From assembly GCA_036435485.1 (NCBI GenBank), contig CM071595.1:106322580-106386579 (forward strand): a stretch of 64,000 bases of DNA, in the 5' to 3' direction. Below the pieces are notes generated by a model. The model made no database searches and had not been told where the DNA came from. It was given only the letters and a program-made list of their open reading frames with translations. The translations under genes and the position numbers were made by a program. This document shows, piece after piece, positions 56,314-64,000 of the stretch. Source of the stretch: Saposhnikovia divaricata (lineage: Eukaryota; Streptophyta; Magnoliopsida; Apiales; Apiaceae). The first letter of the stretch is position 1, and each line of letters opens with the position of its first letter.

Positions 56314-59300
56314 TAGGCCCCTACCTCGTATTCCTTGCCTTTCCGAGCTAAGTCGGCATATTTCTTTTGTCGATCCTGGGCTGCTACCAACCGTCCTCTG
56401 ATTAGATCTACTGCATCTTTAGTTCGTTGGACCACTTCGGGCCCGAGCATCTTTCGCTCTCCAACTTCATCCCAATACAAGGGAGATCGACATTTTCTTC
56501 CATAAAGGGCCTCATAAGGTGGCATCCCAATGCTTGGATGATAACTGTTATTATAGGAGAACTCAACCAATGGCAAGTGATCATCCCAACTCCCCTTGAA
56601 GTCTATCGCGCAGACTCTCAACATATCCTCTAGTGTTTGGATGGTCCTTTCACTTTGCCCATCTGTCTGGGGGTGGTAGGCTGTGCTCATGTTCAGCCGG
56701 GTCCCTACACATTCTTGAAAACTTCTCCAAAACCTGGAGTTAAATCTAGGATCTCGATCGGATACTATTGCGACTGGGACTCCATGTCGCGCCACTATCT
56801 CTTTTAAGTAGATGTCCACTAGTCTATCGATCGTGTACCTTTCGTTGATCGGGAGAAAGTGAGCCGATTTCGTCAGTCGATCTACAATTACCCATATGGT
56901 GTCATGATTAGCCTTGGTCCTGGGTAAACCTACTACGAAATCCATGGCTATATGTTCCCATTTCCATTCTGGAATCTCTAAGGGATGTAGAAGTCCGCTG
57001 GGTCTCTGGTGCTCTGCCTTCACTCGTTGGCAGGTCAAGCATCTGCTTACCCACTCTGCTACGTCCTTTTTCATATTGGGCCACCAGTAATACTCCTTCA
57101 AATCCCTATACATTTTAGTGCTACCGGGGTGCACTGAGTATCTTGAGTTGTGTGCCTCATTTAAAATCTCATCCTTGAGCTCCTGAACATTTGGGATCCA
57201 TATCCTGTACGTGTACCTCATGATCCCTTCCTTGTCTCTTTTGCACTTAATTTCCTCCCCGGTCATTAGCTCTTCTGTGGAGTTCTTTTCTTCCTCCATC
57301 ATCCGTTCCTGGCACAGTCTAATCTTTTCTAGCAATGGAGGTTGGATTCTAATTTCCATCAACTTTTCTTGGCCCTCTTCAGGTAACTTAACCTCGATTT
57401 CCAACTTCTCAAAATCCTTCACTAGCTCTTTCTCTGAAGTTATCATCTTGAGCTTCTCTTTCCGACTAAGGGCGTCAGCCACCACATTGGCTTTACCCGG
57501 GTGATATTGAATTTCACAGTCGTAATCCTTGATTAACTCTAACCACCTCCTCTGGCGCATGTTAAGCTCTTTCTGAGTGAAAATGTATTTGAGGCTCTTA
57601 TGGTCTGTGTAAATCTCGCATTTTTCCCCATACAGGTAGTGTCTCCAAATCTTTAAAGCGAAGACTATGGCTGCTAGTTCTAGATCATGCGTGGGATATC
57701 TGACTTCATAATCCTTCAATTGCCTAGACGCATACGCTATTACCTTGCCGTGCTGCATAAGCACGCATCCCAGTCCTTTATGCGAAGCGTCACTGTAAAT
57801 CACGAAATCTCCTTTTCCATCAGGTAATGCCAGCACTGGGGCTGTCACCAGCCTCTTCTTTAACTCCTGGAAACTCTTCTCGCATTTCTCAGTCCATTCA
57901 AATTTCTCGGTTTTACGGGTAAGTCGAGTTAATGGAGCTGCGAGTTTCGCAAAGTCTTGGACAAATCTCCTGTAATATCCGGCCAGTCCAATGAAACTCC
58001 TCACCTCGGTTGGAGTAGTTGGCCGTTCCCAGTTTGAAACTGCTTCTATCTTGGAGGGGTCAACCAACACTCCTTCTCTATTGATCACGTGCCCTAAGAA
58101 TTGTACCTCATTTTTCCAAAACTCACACTTGGAGAACTTGGCATATAACTGCTCCTTCCTGAGTATTTCTAAGGTTATCCTTAAATGTTCAGCGTGTTCT
58201 GCCTCTGTCTTTGAGTAGATGAGAATATCATCAATGAAAACTATCACGAATGTGTCCAAATATTCCTTGAACACCCTATTCATTAGGTCCATGAAGGCTG
58301 CTGGGGCGTTGGTCAATCCAAACGACATAACTAAGAACTCATAATGTCCATATCTGGTGCGGAATGCAGTCTTCGGGATATCTTCAGGTTTGATCTTCAG
58401 TTGGTGATATCCCGTTCTCAAATCAATCTTAGAGAAGTATTCAGCTCCTCTTAGCTGGTCAAACAAATCGTCTATCCTGGGCAATGGATACTTATTCTTT
58501 ATGGTTAGCTTGTTCAATTCTCTGTAGTCGATGCATAACCTCATACTTCCATCCTTTTTCTTAACAAACAACACTGGTGCGCCCCAAGGCGACACACTGG
58601 GCCTTATCATGCCCTTATCCAACAATTCCTGTAATTGTTTAGCTAGCTCCTTCATTTCTACTGGGGCTAGTCGGTACGGGGCCTTCGAAACTGGCGCCGT
58701 CCCCGGGGCTAATTCGATGGCAAACTCAATTACCCTATCAGGTGGTAGTCCAGGAAGATCTTGTGGGAACACGTCCTCGAACTCATTAACTACCAGAATG
58801 TCCTGCAATCTTGGCACTTCCTTCTGAGTATCTATAACGTAGGCTAAATAAGCCTCGTTCCCTTTTCGTAACAATCTCTTGGTTTGCGCCATGGTCAGAA
58901 TTTTCTGGGTCTGTCGCATCCCTTTAAACACTATTTCTTTCTTCCCTGGGGTTTTCAACTTAACCATTTTCCCTTTACAATCTATCTGCGCATCATTGCG
59001 AGACAACCAATCCATACCCAAAATGACATCGAATTCCCCTAGCTTAAAAGGAATTAAATCGACATAGAAGGATCGTCCTCCTATTTCTAGCTTACAATCG
59101 GGGTGAATTTGATTAACCGGTACGATTTCCTGATTAGCTATTTCTACTTGTAAGGAATCTCTTAGTTGCTGGGTTTTAAGTTTCAAGTTATGCGCAAAAT
59201 CTCTAGATATAAAAGACTTAGTTGCTCCTGAATCAAATAAGACATTTGCACTGACTGAATTAAGAGAAAAAGTACCTGCTATCACATCTCTGTCCCTCAC

Positions 59301-60614
59301 GGCATCTTGTACTGACATATTGAAAGTCCTAGCAGTTGGTGGCCTATTTGAGGCAACCTTGCTTGCTCCTGATGCTGCTGGTTTGCTCTTTGGGCAATCC
59401 TTCCTCATGTGCCCTCGCTGTCCACACTGGAAACAGGTTGTGCTGTTAGGGATGACCGTGGTGCAAGCGGTAGCATAATGCCCAGCTCGCCCACACTTAT
59501 AACAGTTTATCTGCTTCAGGTTGCACACCCCGGAGTGCCTCTTCCCACAAGTAGCACACAATGGCAATGGAGGTCGAGAAGGGTTGGAACGGGACATTCC
59601 TGATTGGTGGCCGCCCTGGCTCACACTCACACTCGCAGATGGTTTAAACCCTACACTCCTCCCTGGTAGGGAAACCGCTCCTCGATTAAACTTGGTTGGG
59701 GGTTTTCCTCCAGCGGATCTTCCACCCATACTAACATGCTTTCTCTTTATCCCTCCTTTCTCTCTCTCTCTCTGCATCTGATCACTACCAGCCTCCACAA
59801 TGGTTGCCTTCTGCACCAAGGTGGCATAATCTGTAATCTCTAAAACAGCCACCCTATTCTGGATCCACTGTTTCAGCCCTTGTTGAAACCTGTTAGCTTT
59901 CTTCTCTTCTGTGTCTACAAACTCTGGCACAAATCTTGATAGCTCAGTAAATTTAGCCTCATAGTCAGCCACTGACATATTGTTCTGTTTCAGTTCCAAG
60001 AACTTAAGTTCCATCTGGGTTTTCATGAACTTCGGGAAGTACTTCTCCAGGAATAATTGTTTGAACCTTTCCCAGGCTATGACAGCATCAGTCTCCATGT
60101 TTTTCTTGGCTTCCCACCAATAATTGGCCTCTCCCTTTAGTAGGTAAGTAGCAAAAACAGTCTTCTGAGCCTCATTGATACTCAGAATCTCAAAAGACTT
60201 TTCCATTTCTTTGATCCAGGCCCTCGCCTCAACGGGATCAGCCGATCCATGGAACTCTGGGGGCTTAAGGGACTTAAAGGCCCTAAAGGAATTTGCCACT
60301 GAAGTGTTGTTGCTTGGTGGTGGTTGGGGGTATTGGTTCAAATTCTGCCTAAGTAGATCCATAAACTGGCCCATGGGGTTTCCGCCCTGGTTCTCCCCTT
60401 CCTGTTCTACTTCAGTTTCTCCACCCTCTATTTCCCTTTCAAATTCTTCAGAGTACAGGGGTTCATCCTCTGCTCCATACTGGGAATCTTCTTGCTCATT
60501 ATAGTCCTGATCTTGTTCCTCACTACTTCCACGGTTTTCCTCGTGTTGGTTGTGACTTTCTTGGTCAGTAGATTCGCGGGGGTTAGGCCTAGTGCCCATT
60601 CGTCTTGGAGGCAT
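56313..60614 (-). CDS. gag-pol: gypsy-3 gag-pol polyprotein (1433 codons open)
   Basis: ATG 60614 lies just after a CAG splice-like site. Domains by residue: acidic N-terminus (about 15-75); gag core (FRAFKSLKPPEFHGSADP, about 108 on; ANYWWEA); Cys-rich motifs CATCGKRHSGVC, CYKCGRAGHYATAC, CFQCGQRGHMRKDC (about 351-407); protease LFDSGATKSF (about 457); RT with IDYRELNKLTIKNKYPLPR, YFSKIDLRTGYHQ and catalytic FIDDILIYS (about 794); RNase H YSDASHKGLG (about 940) and YTDHKSLKYIF; integrase zinc domain (about 1150-1195); catalytic core MDFVVGLP, VSDRDPRF, GQSERTIQ (about 1223, 1285, 1321). The stop at 56313 results from a single-base frameshift just before the integrase C-terminal domain. All upstream catalytic motifs are intact. 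Confidence 0.95.
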   Translation of the reverse strand: MPPRRMGTRPNPRESTDQESHNQHEENRGSSEEQDQDYNEQEDSQYGAEDEPLYSEEFEREIEGGETEVEQEGENQGGNPMGQFMDLLRQNLNQYPQPPPSNNTSVANSFRAFKSLKPPEFHGSADPVEARAWIKEMEKSFEILSINEAQKTVFATYLLKGEANYWWEAKKNMETDAVIAWERFKQLFLEKYFPKFMKTQMELKFLELKQNNMSVADYEAKFTELSRFVPEFVDTEEKKANRFQQGLKQWIQNRVAVLEITDYATLVQKATIVEAGSDQMQREREKGGIKRKHVSMGGRSAGGKPPTKFNRGAVSLPGRSVGFKPSASVSVSQGGHQSGMSRSNPSRPPLPLCATCGKRHSGVCNLKQINCYKCGRAGHYATACTTVIPNSTTCFQCGQRGHMRKDCPKSKPAASGASKVASNRPPTARTFNMSVQDAVRDRDVIAGTFSLNSVSANVLFDSGATKSFISRDFAHNLKLKTQQLRDSLQVEIANQEIVPVNQIHPDCKLEIGGRSFYVDLIPFKLGEFDVILGMDWLSRNDAQIDCKGKMVKLKTPGKKEIVFKGMRQTQKILTMAQTKRLLRKGNEAYLAYVIDTQKEVPRLQDILVVNEFEDVFPQDLPGLPPDRVIEFAIELAPGTAPVSKAPYRLAPVEMKELAKQLQELLDKGMIRPSVSPWGAPVLFVKKKDGSMRLCIDYRELNKLTIKNKYPLPRIDDLFDQLRGAEYFSKIDLRTGYHQLKIKPEDIPKTAFRTRYGHYEFLVMSFGLTNAPAAFMDLMNRVFKEYLDTFVIVFIDDILIYSKTEAEHAEHLRITLEILRKEQLYAKFSKCEFWKNEVQFLGHVINREGVLVDPSKIEAVSNWERPTTPTEVRSFIGLAGYYRRFVQDFAKLAAPLTRLTRKTEKFEWTEKCEKSFQELKKRLVTAPVLALPDGKGDFVIYSDASHKGLGCVLMQHGKVIAYASRQLKDYEVRYPTHDLELAAIVFALKIWRHYLYGEKCEIYTDHKSLKYIFTQKELNMRQRRWLELIKDYDCEIQYHPGKANVVADALSRKEKLKMITSEKELVKDFEKLEIEVKLPEEGQEKLMEIRIQPPLLEKIRLCQERMMEEEKNSTEELMTGEEIKCKRDKEGIMRYTYRIWIPNVQELKDEILNEAHNSRYSVHPGSTKMYRDLKEYYWWPNMKKDVAEWVSRCLTCQRVKAEHQRPSGLLHPLEIPEWKWEHIAMDFVVGLPRTKANHDTIWVIVDRLTKSAHFLPINERYTIDRLVDIYLKEIVARHGVPVAIVSDRDPRFNSRFWRSFQECVGTRLNMSTAYHPQTDGQSERTIQTLEDMLRVCAIDFKGSWDDHLPLVEFSYNNSYHPSIGMPPYEALYGRKCRSPLYWDEVGERKMLGPEVVQRTKDAVDLIRGRLVAAQDRQKKYADLARKGKEYEVGA

Positions 60615-61033
60615 TTTACTGAAAATTTGGAAAGTTATACATTAGGTTCACTGATCTGTTTTAGAGGATTTTTCCTTGCACATTTCTTTACATGATTGGG
60701 TTTAAAATCCCACAGTTTTATATCTCATGGCAACTTAATCGAAAAGTAATACATATGCTAATAAACTCGTGATCACATCCCAACAAAATTGTAATGACTG
60801 AAATGGAAACAAATATATACCAGGTACCAAAAAGGTACAACATCCGAGTTACAACGATAGTTTAAAGTACAACCATCCTAACAACAACAACAAGTCAAAA
60901 GTGAAATATGCTGTCTATCTGTCTAGTCTGCAAAAAGGGAAAACAAGTACAAGAAAACCATCCCTACAAAAGCCGGCACCACTATGTCCGTACATGACTA
61001 GACAACTAGACCACTGCATCACTACATCTGAAA

Positions 61034-61876
61034 TCAGCCGTCACGACGAAACATCCTCCGAACCCTCCCCATGGCGATGCGGAAAACCTCCTCAGCCGCT
61101 GCTCTGTCTACCCTACCATGCCCATCAGTAGGCAACTGTCGCACCCTCACCCGAGCCCTCAGCTCGATGCGGGTCACAGCCCTATACCCAACTCTGTCAC
61201 TGATAGTCCTCCTGCCCTGCACCCTCATCCGGGCGGCTCTCTCTGCTGCTAACTCACTCCTAGACTCTGCCAACCTGGCATCTGCCACAGACAACTCTCT
61301 ATAAAGCCCGTTCACAATCAAGTTGTGAACACATACTGGGACTCCTCCTATCGGGGCATGAGGTGGGGTGGATGGCTCAGCTGGAGCGGCAGTCTCTGTC
61401 TGCTGGGGCTCTGGGGTAAGCTCCTCAAACTCGCCGGGGTAGGGGCTCACAGGTAGTGGTGGTGGGGTAGGGGCTCTCTCAACAGGGAGGAGTGGCACAA
61501 AAAGTCCAGGACTCCCTACAGCACCAACTACTGGCTCATCTATATCTCCCTCAACACCCTCATCCACCGGCACCACCTGATCCGTGGTCATGTCAGTGTC
61601 ATCTCCCATAGTCCTGAACTCAGTCATAACCCAATAATCATCATCCTCAACCACTAACTCAGCGTCCTGTCCTGCCTGGACCCCCTCCGGGTCCTCCTCC
61701 CCCTCAGTCTCAACAACATCTGTGTCAGCATCATCCTGGACCTCCTCAGGGTCCTCCTCCTCAGACTCGATCACATCAGTATCAGCCTCAACCTGGACCT
61801 CCTCAGCGTCCTCCTCCTCAGGCTCAGTATCATCCTCAGGCAAGTGCTCATAGTATGGGTCCCTAGTCCGGAACAT
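61034..61876 (-). CDS. gypsy-3 extra ORF between 5' LTR and gag (280 aa), function unknown
   Basis: Open on the minus strand from a TAG just upstream of 61918 to the stop at 61034; the first ATG is at 61876. The N-terminal half is strongly acidic, with three degenerate ~19-residue repeats (EEEDAEEVQVEADTDV, EEEDPEEVQDDADTDV, then a weaker third). The middle is Pro-rich (APTPPPLPVSPYPGE). The C-terminal 100 residues are Arg/Ala-rich, with a predicted helix or coiled coil (RELSVADARLAESRSELAAE) and a basic end (RVRRMFRRDG). I recognise no domain. The sequence TTCGTCTTGTGTAG just before the frame could be a 3' splice site, in which case translation might begin in an upstream exon. Extra ORFs before gag are known in Ogre elements but this protein is unlike gag. 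Confidence 0.7.
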   Translation of the reverse strand: MFRTRDPYYEHLPEDDTEPEEEDAEEVQVEADTDVIESEEEDPEEVQDDADTDVVETEGEEDPEGVQAGQDAELVVEDDDYWVMTEFRTMGDDTDMTTDQVVPVDEGVEGDIDEPVVGAVGSPGLFVPLLPVERAPTPPPLPVSPYPGEFEELTPEPQQTETAAPAEPSTPPHAPIGGVPVCVHNLIVNGLYRELSVADARLAESRSELAAERAARMRVQGRRTISDRVGYRAVTRIELRARVRVRQLPTDGHGRVDRAAAEEVFRIAMGRVRRMFRRDG

Positions 61877-62069
61877 GTCCTCATCATGCTGTCTCGCAGC
61901 TGCCTCCTGGGCCGACAAGTCGCTCGCCTACACAAGACGAACTATGTTACTATCATGATACTTAAAAAGTTCCCGTAAGGGTTTTAGGTGAACCTGGCAA
62001 GGGTTCTTATTATATTATTGAATTTATTATTATATAACGTCGTATCATCTCTTGGGATATATAACTCTC

Positions 62070-62081
62070 GCTCTGATACCA
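62070..62081 (-). other. gypsy-3 primer-binding site
   Basis: Minus strand TGGTATCAGAGC, four bases after the 5' LTR end (GTTACA, GAGA, TGG). It matches the initiator tRNA-Met 3' end. Confidence 0.9.
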
Positions 62082-62085
62082 TCTC

Positions 62086-64000
62086 TGTAACACCCCCAGA
62101 TCCGGGGTCAGGGATCTGGTGGTTACGGTCTTACATCCATTCATAATACTTGACTTGAGTCCACAATAAATAAATCACATGCTGTGACCCCACAATAATT
62201 ACCACTCACACACACAACAGTTATAGTCCCAGAGATGAAATTGAAATAAGTCTTACATTAAAGGGTTACGAATAAAAGTTATTACAATCCCAAAAGGATA
62301 ACATCATAGGTTTAAAAGTTTTGCCGTTGATTACATTAATTATACATATAGTTAAACAGGAAACAAAAGCTGTCTAACTATGCTACCTCAGCAATGGCGG
62401 CTAGCATCTCAGCGGGTAGTCCGGTGGGTCGGGTAACCTGCTTGCGCCGAGTGCGCCTGACGCGAGCCATCTGTCCTAGCTGTTGTTGTGACATAATATA
62501 AACAAAGCAAGGGTGAGCGAAAGCCCACCAACAAATATATAACTGAACGATAATTTAAAACAGTTCAAAGCTATCTTTTAAACCATATGCCATGCATTTA
62601 CGGAAATGATGCAGTATAATATGAACGATGAAGTTACAAGGTAACTTAAAGTATTTGTTTGAAGGAATATCTGCTACATCAAAGTAAGCGAGATATTATT
62701 ATCGTTATTAAGAAGAGGAACTTGCAAGAAAGGGTTGCAATTCCAGTTATGACTCTTTTCCAACTCTGCCAACAGTAATCATGTTGCAGGAAATAAATGA
62801 ATTTGGATGATGAACCAATGATGGAGTATTCACCGCGCCCGCTGTTCCAATCTTGATGATCAGTCGAGATCGTACAGCTCAATTTAGATTTACTACCGGT
62901 AGAAGGAAGAACTGACGGCTTTACTTGTATACCGCCATGCTAGCTCTCCCCGGCCAACGGTTGGGCCAAGGGGATGGACCGGCGCTACTCGGCCTCTTAC
63001 ACAACTCCTAGTTCAAATAGAGTTCATGATTCTGAATATAACGTTCGTCCCCCTTTCCCCAAGTATAATACTTGTTGATAAGACTCCACAAAGTAGTCGT
63101 ATCTAGTTGGAAAGGAAAATTTACCAATAACTCCCAAGCTATTACTTGGTAACGGATATCAACTTGTTCCAGTAATCTTACCCCTCGAAAGATGAGAAGG
63201 CAAACAACGACTTAATAAGTCAACGGCACCCGAGTTGCGGGTGAAGGGAATACTTTATGACCGGGAAGTCGACAAGATAAATAACATTTTTCCAAGTAAG
63301 GTTCCCTTATTATTAAGAAGATAGACTCAAAGATGAATGATGTCTGGGAACCTTTCTTGATATAAGATTAATAATAATATGACTTCGAAATATTTTCTGT
63401 AATAATCGAAGAAGATTAACCTTATCGAGATTATTCTAAGTATGGAATAAATATTCAGAGAATATTTATTGAGTTAAAATATTGAAAGAATATTTGGGAA
63501 TATGAAAGAATATTTTTAATCAGAGTATTTCTCAAAATAATCCCTGAAGAAATATCAGGAGAATATTTATTGAATAAATAAATATTTAAATGAATATTCA
63601 AAACAATATTCATTAATTAATAAGACCTGAAAAGAATATTTAAGGTAATATTCATGATTAATTAGGAATTTAAATGAATATTCAAAAGTAATATTCATTT
63701 AATGAATAATATCCTAAATGAATATCAAGTAATATTCATTTAGTAATCCAAGCCTTAAGGAATATTCGAAATAATATTCGATAATTAAATCAAGCTTCAG
63801 ATGAATATTAAAATAATATTCATCAAGTATTTAATATCTTAAATGAATATTCAAAAGTAATATTGATTTAATAAAATAATAATCTAAAAGAATATCCAAA
63901 ATAATATTCATTTAATAGTCTCATCTTTAGAAGAATATTCGAAATAATAGTCGATAATCAGTTCAACTCTGAATGAATATTGAGAAATATTATTCGTTGA
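62086..64000 (-). repeat. gypsy-3 5' LTR, partial
   Basis: Almost identical to 51331-53245. The window ends inside it, in the AT-rich dyad array. Confidence 0.95.

Larger units (their letters stand above)
51331..64000 (-). mobile_element. gypsy-3: young Ty3/gypsy chromovirus (Tekay/Del-like), right end outside window
   Basis: Minus-strand element: 5' LTR on the right (62086 to beyond 64000), PBS 62070-62081, extra ORF, gag-pol, chromodomain, PPT, 3' LTR on the left (51331-55869). The very long LTRs, three gag Cys-rich motifs and a C-terminal chromodomain-like segment fit the Tekay/Del branch. Across the 1.9 kb visible in both LTRs I count about five substitutions and one indel, so insertion is recent. 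The left flank is AAAAG; the matching right copy is not visible. Confidence 0.93.

Noticed and set aside
59409..59781. Plus-strand frames opposite gypsy-3 gag
   Set aside because: Shadows of the gag zinc-knuckle region on the other strand; composition follows the real frame.

Overview
The window reads as nuclear DNA from a flowering plant, most likely a eudicot. The evidence is plant-type Ty3/gypsy and Ty1/copia LTR retrotransposons, Stowaway, hAT and Mutator-type MITEs, short GT-AG introns, and relics of two plant receptor families: G-type-lectin S-receptor kinases and Cf-9-like LRR receptor-like proteins. I see no intact host gene, tRNA, rRNA, CRISPR array or bacterial operon structure. Roughly three quarters of the window is transposon.

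Layout, left to right. (1) 1-128: end of a Stowaway-type MITE. (2) 241-10926: complete Tat-lineage Ty3/gypsy element (gypsy-1, TSD TAGAT). Its gag-pol is decayed, it has a 92-bp hairpin-bearing tandem array, and it carries a three-exon antisense gene with its own TATA box. (3) 12546-14480: LRR receptor-like protein pseudogene, minus strand. (4) 14485-20058: complete Ty1/copia element (copia-1, TSD CAATG), one reading frame broken by five stop codons. (5) 20059-24032: AT-rich spacer with a 150-bp chromovirus relic between direct repeats. (6) 24033-28758: degenerate copia-2. (7) 28951-29442: solo LTR (TSD GTTCC). (8) 29600-36115 and 48386-48700: a broken tandem cluster of S-receptor-like kinase copies (A, a 5' fragment, B), separated by a nest of MITEs. 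(9) Copy B is split by a Russian-doll insertion: hAT-1 (36116-48385) contains a Mutator-like fold-back MITE and hAT-2 (36944-48307), and hAT-2 contains Tat element gypsy-2 (37338-47954). Nearly every layer still has its target-site duplication. (10) 48854-50077: two more MITEs. (11) 51331-64000: very young chromovirus (gypsy-3, minus strand) with 4.5-kb LTRs. Its right LTR runs off the window.

How parts relate. The two Tat elements share an unusual plan: sense gag-pol (protease, RT, a degenerate RNase H, an archaeal-type RNase H, integrase), then a convergent antisense gene in the 3' region. In both, that gene has three exons, introns of 78-90 bp in phases 1 and 0, a PF04195-like ('putative gypsy type transposon') N-terminal region, a coiled-coil C-terminal region, and a TATA box about 240-265 bp upstream of the ATG. 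In gypsy-2 the antisense frame is open throughout, although the sense gag-pol carries about nine lesions. Gypsy-3 has a separate acidic-to-basic extra ORF between its 5' LTR and gag. These accessory retrotransposon genes are the most interesting content. Relative ages from LTR mismatches counted by eye: gypsy-3 is youngest (about 0.3%), and gypsy-2, copia-1 and gypsy-1 are older (about 2.1%, 2.4% and 2.7%).
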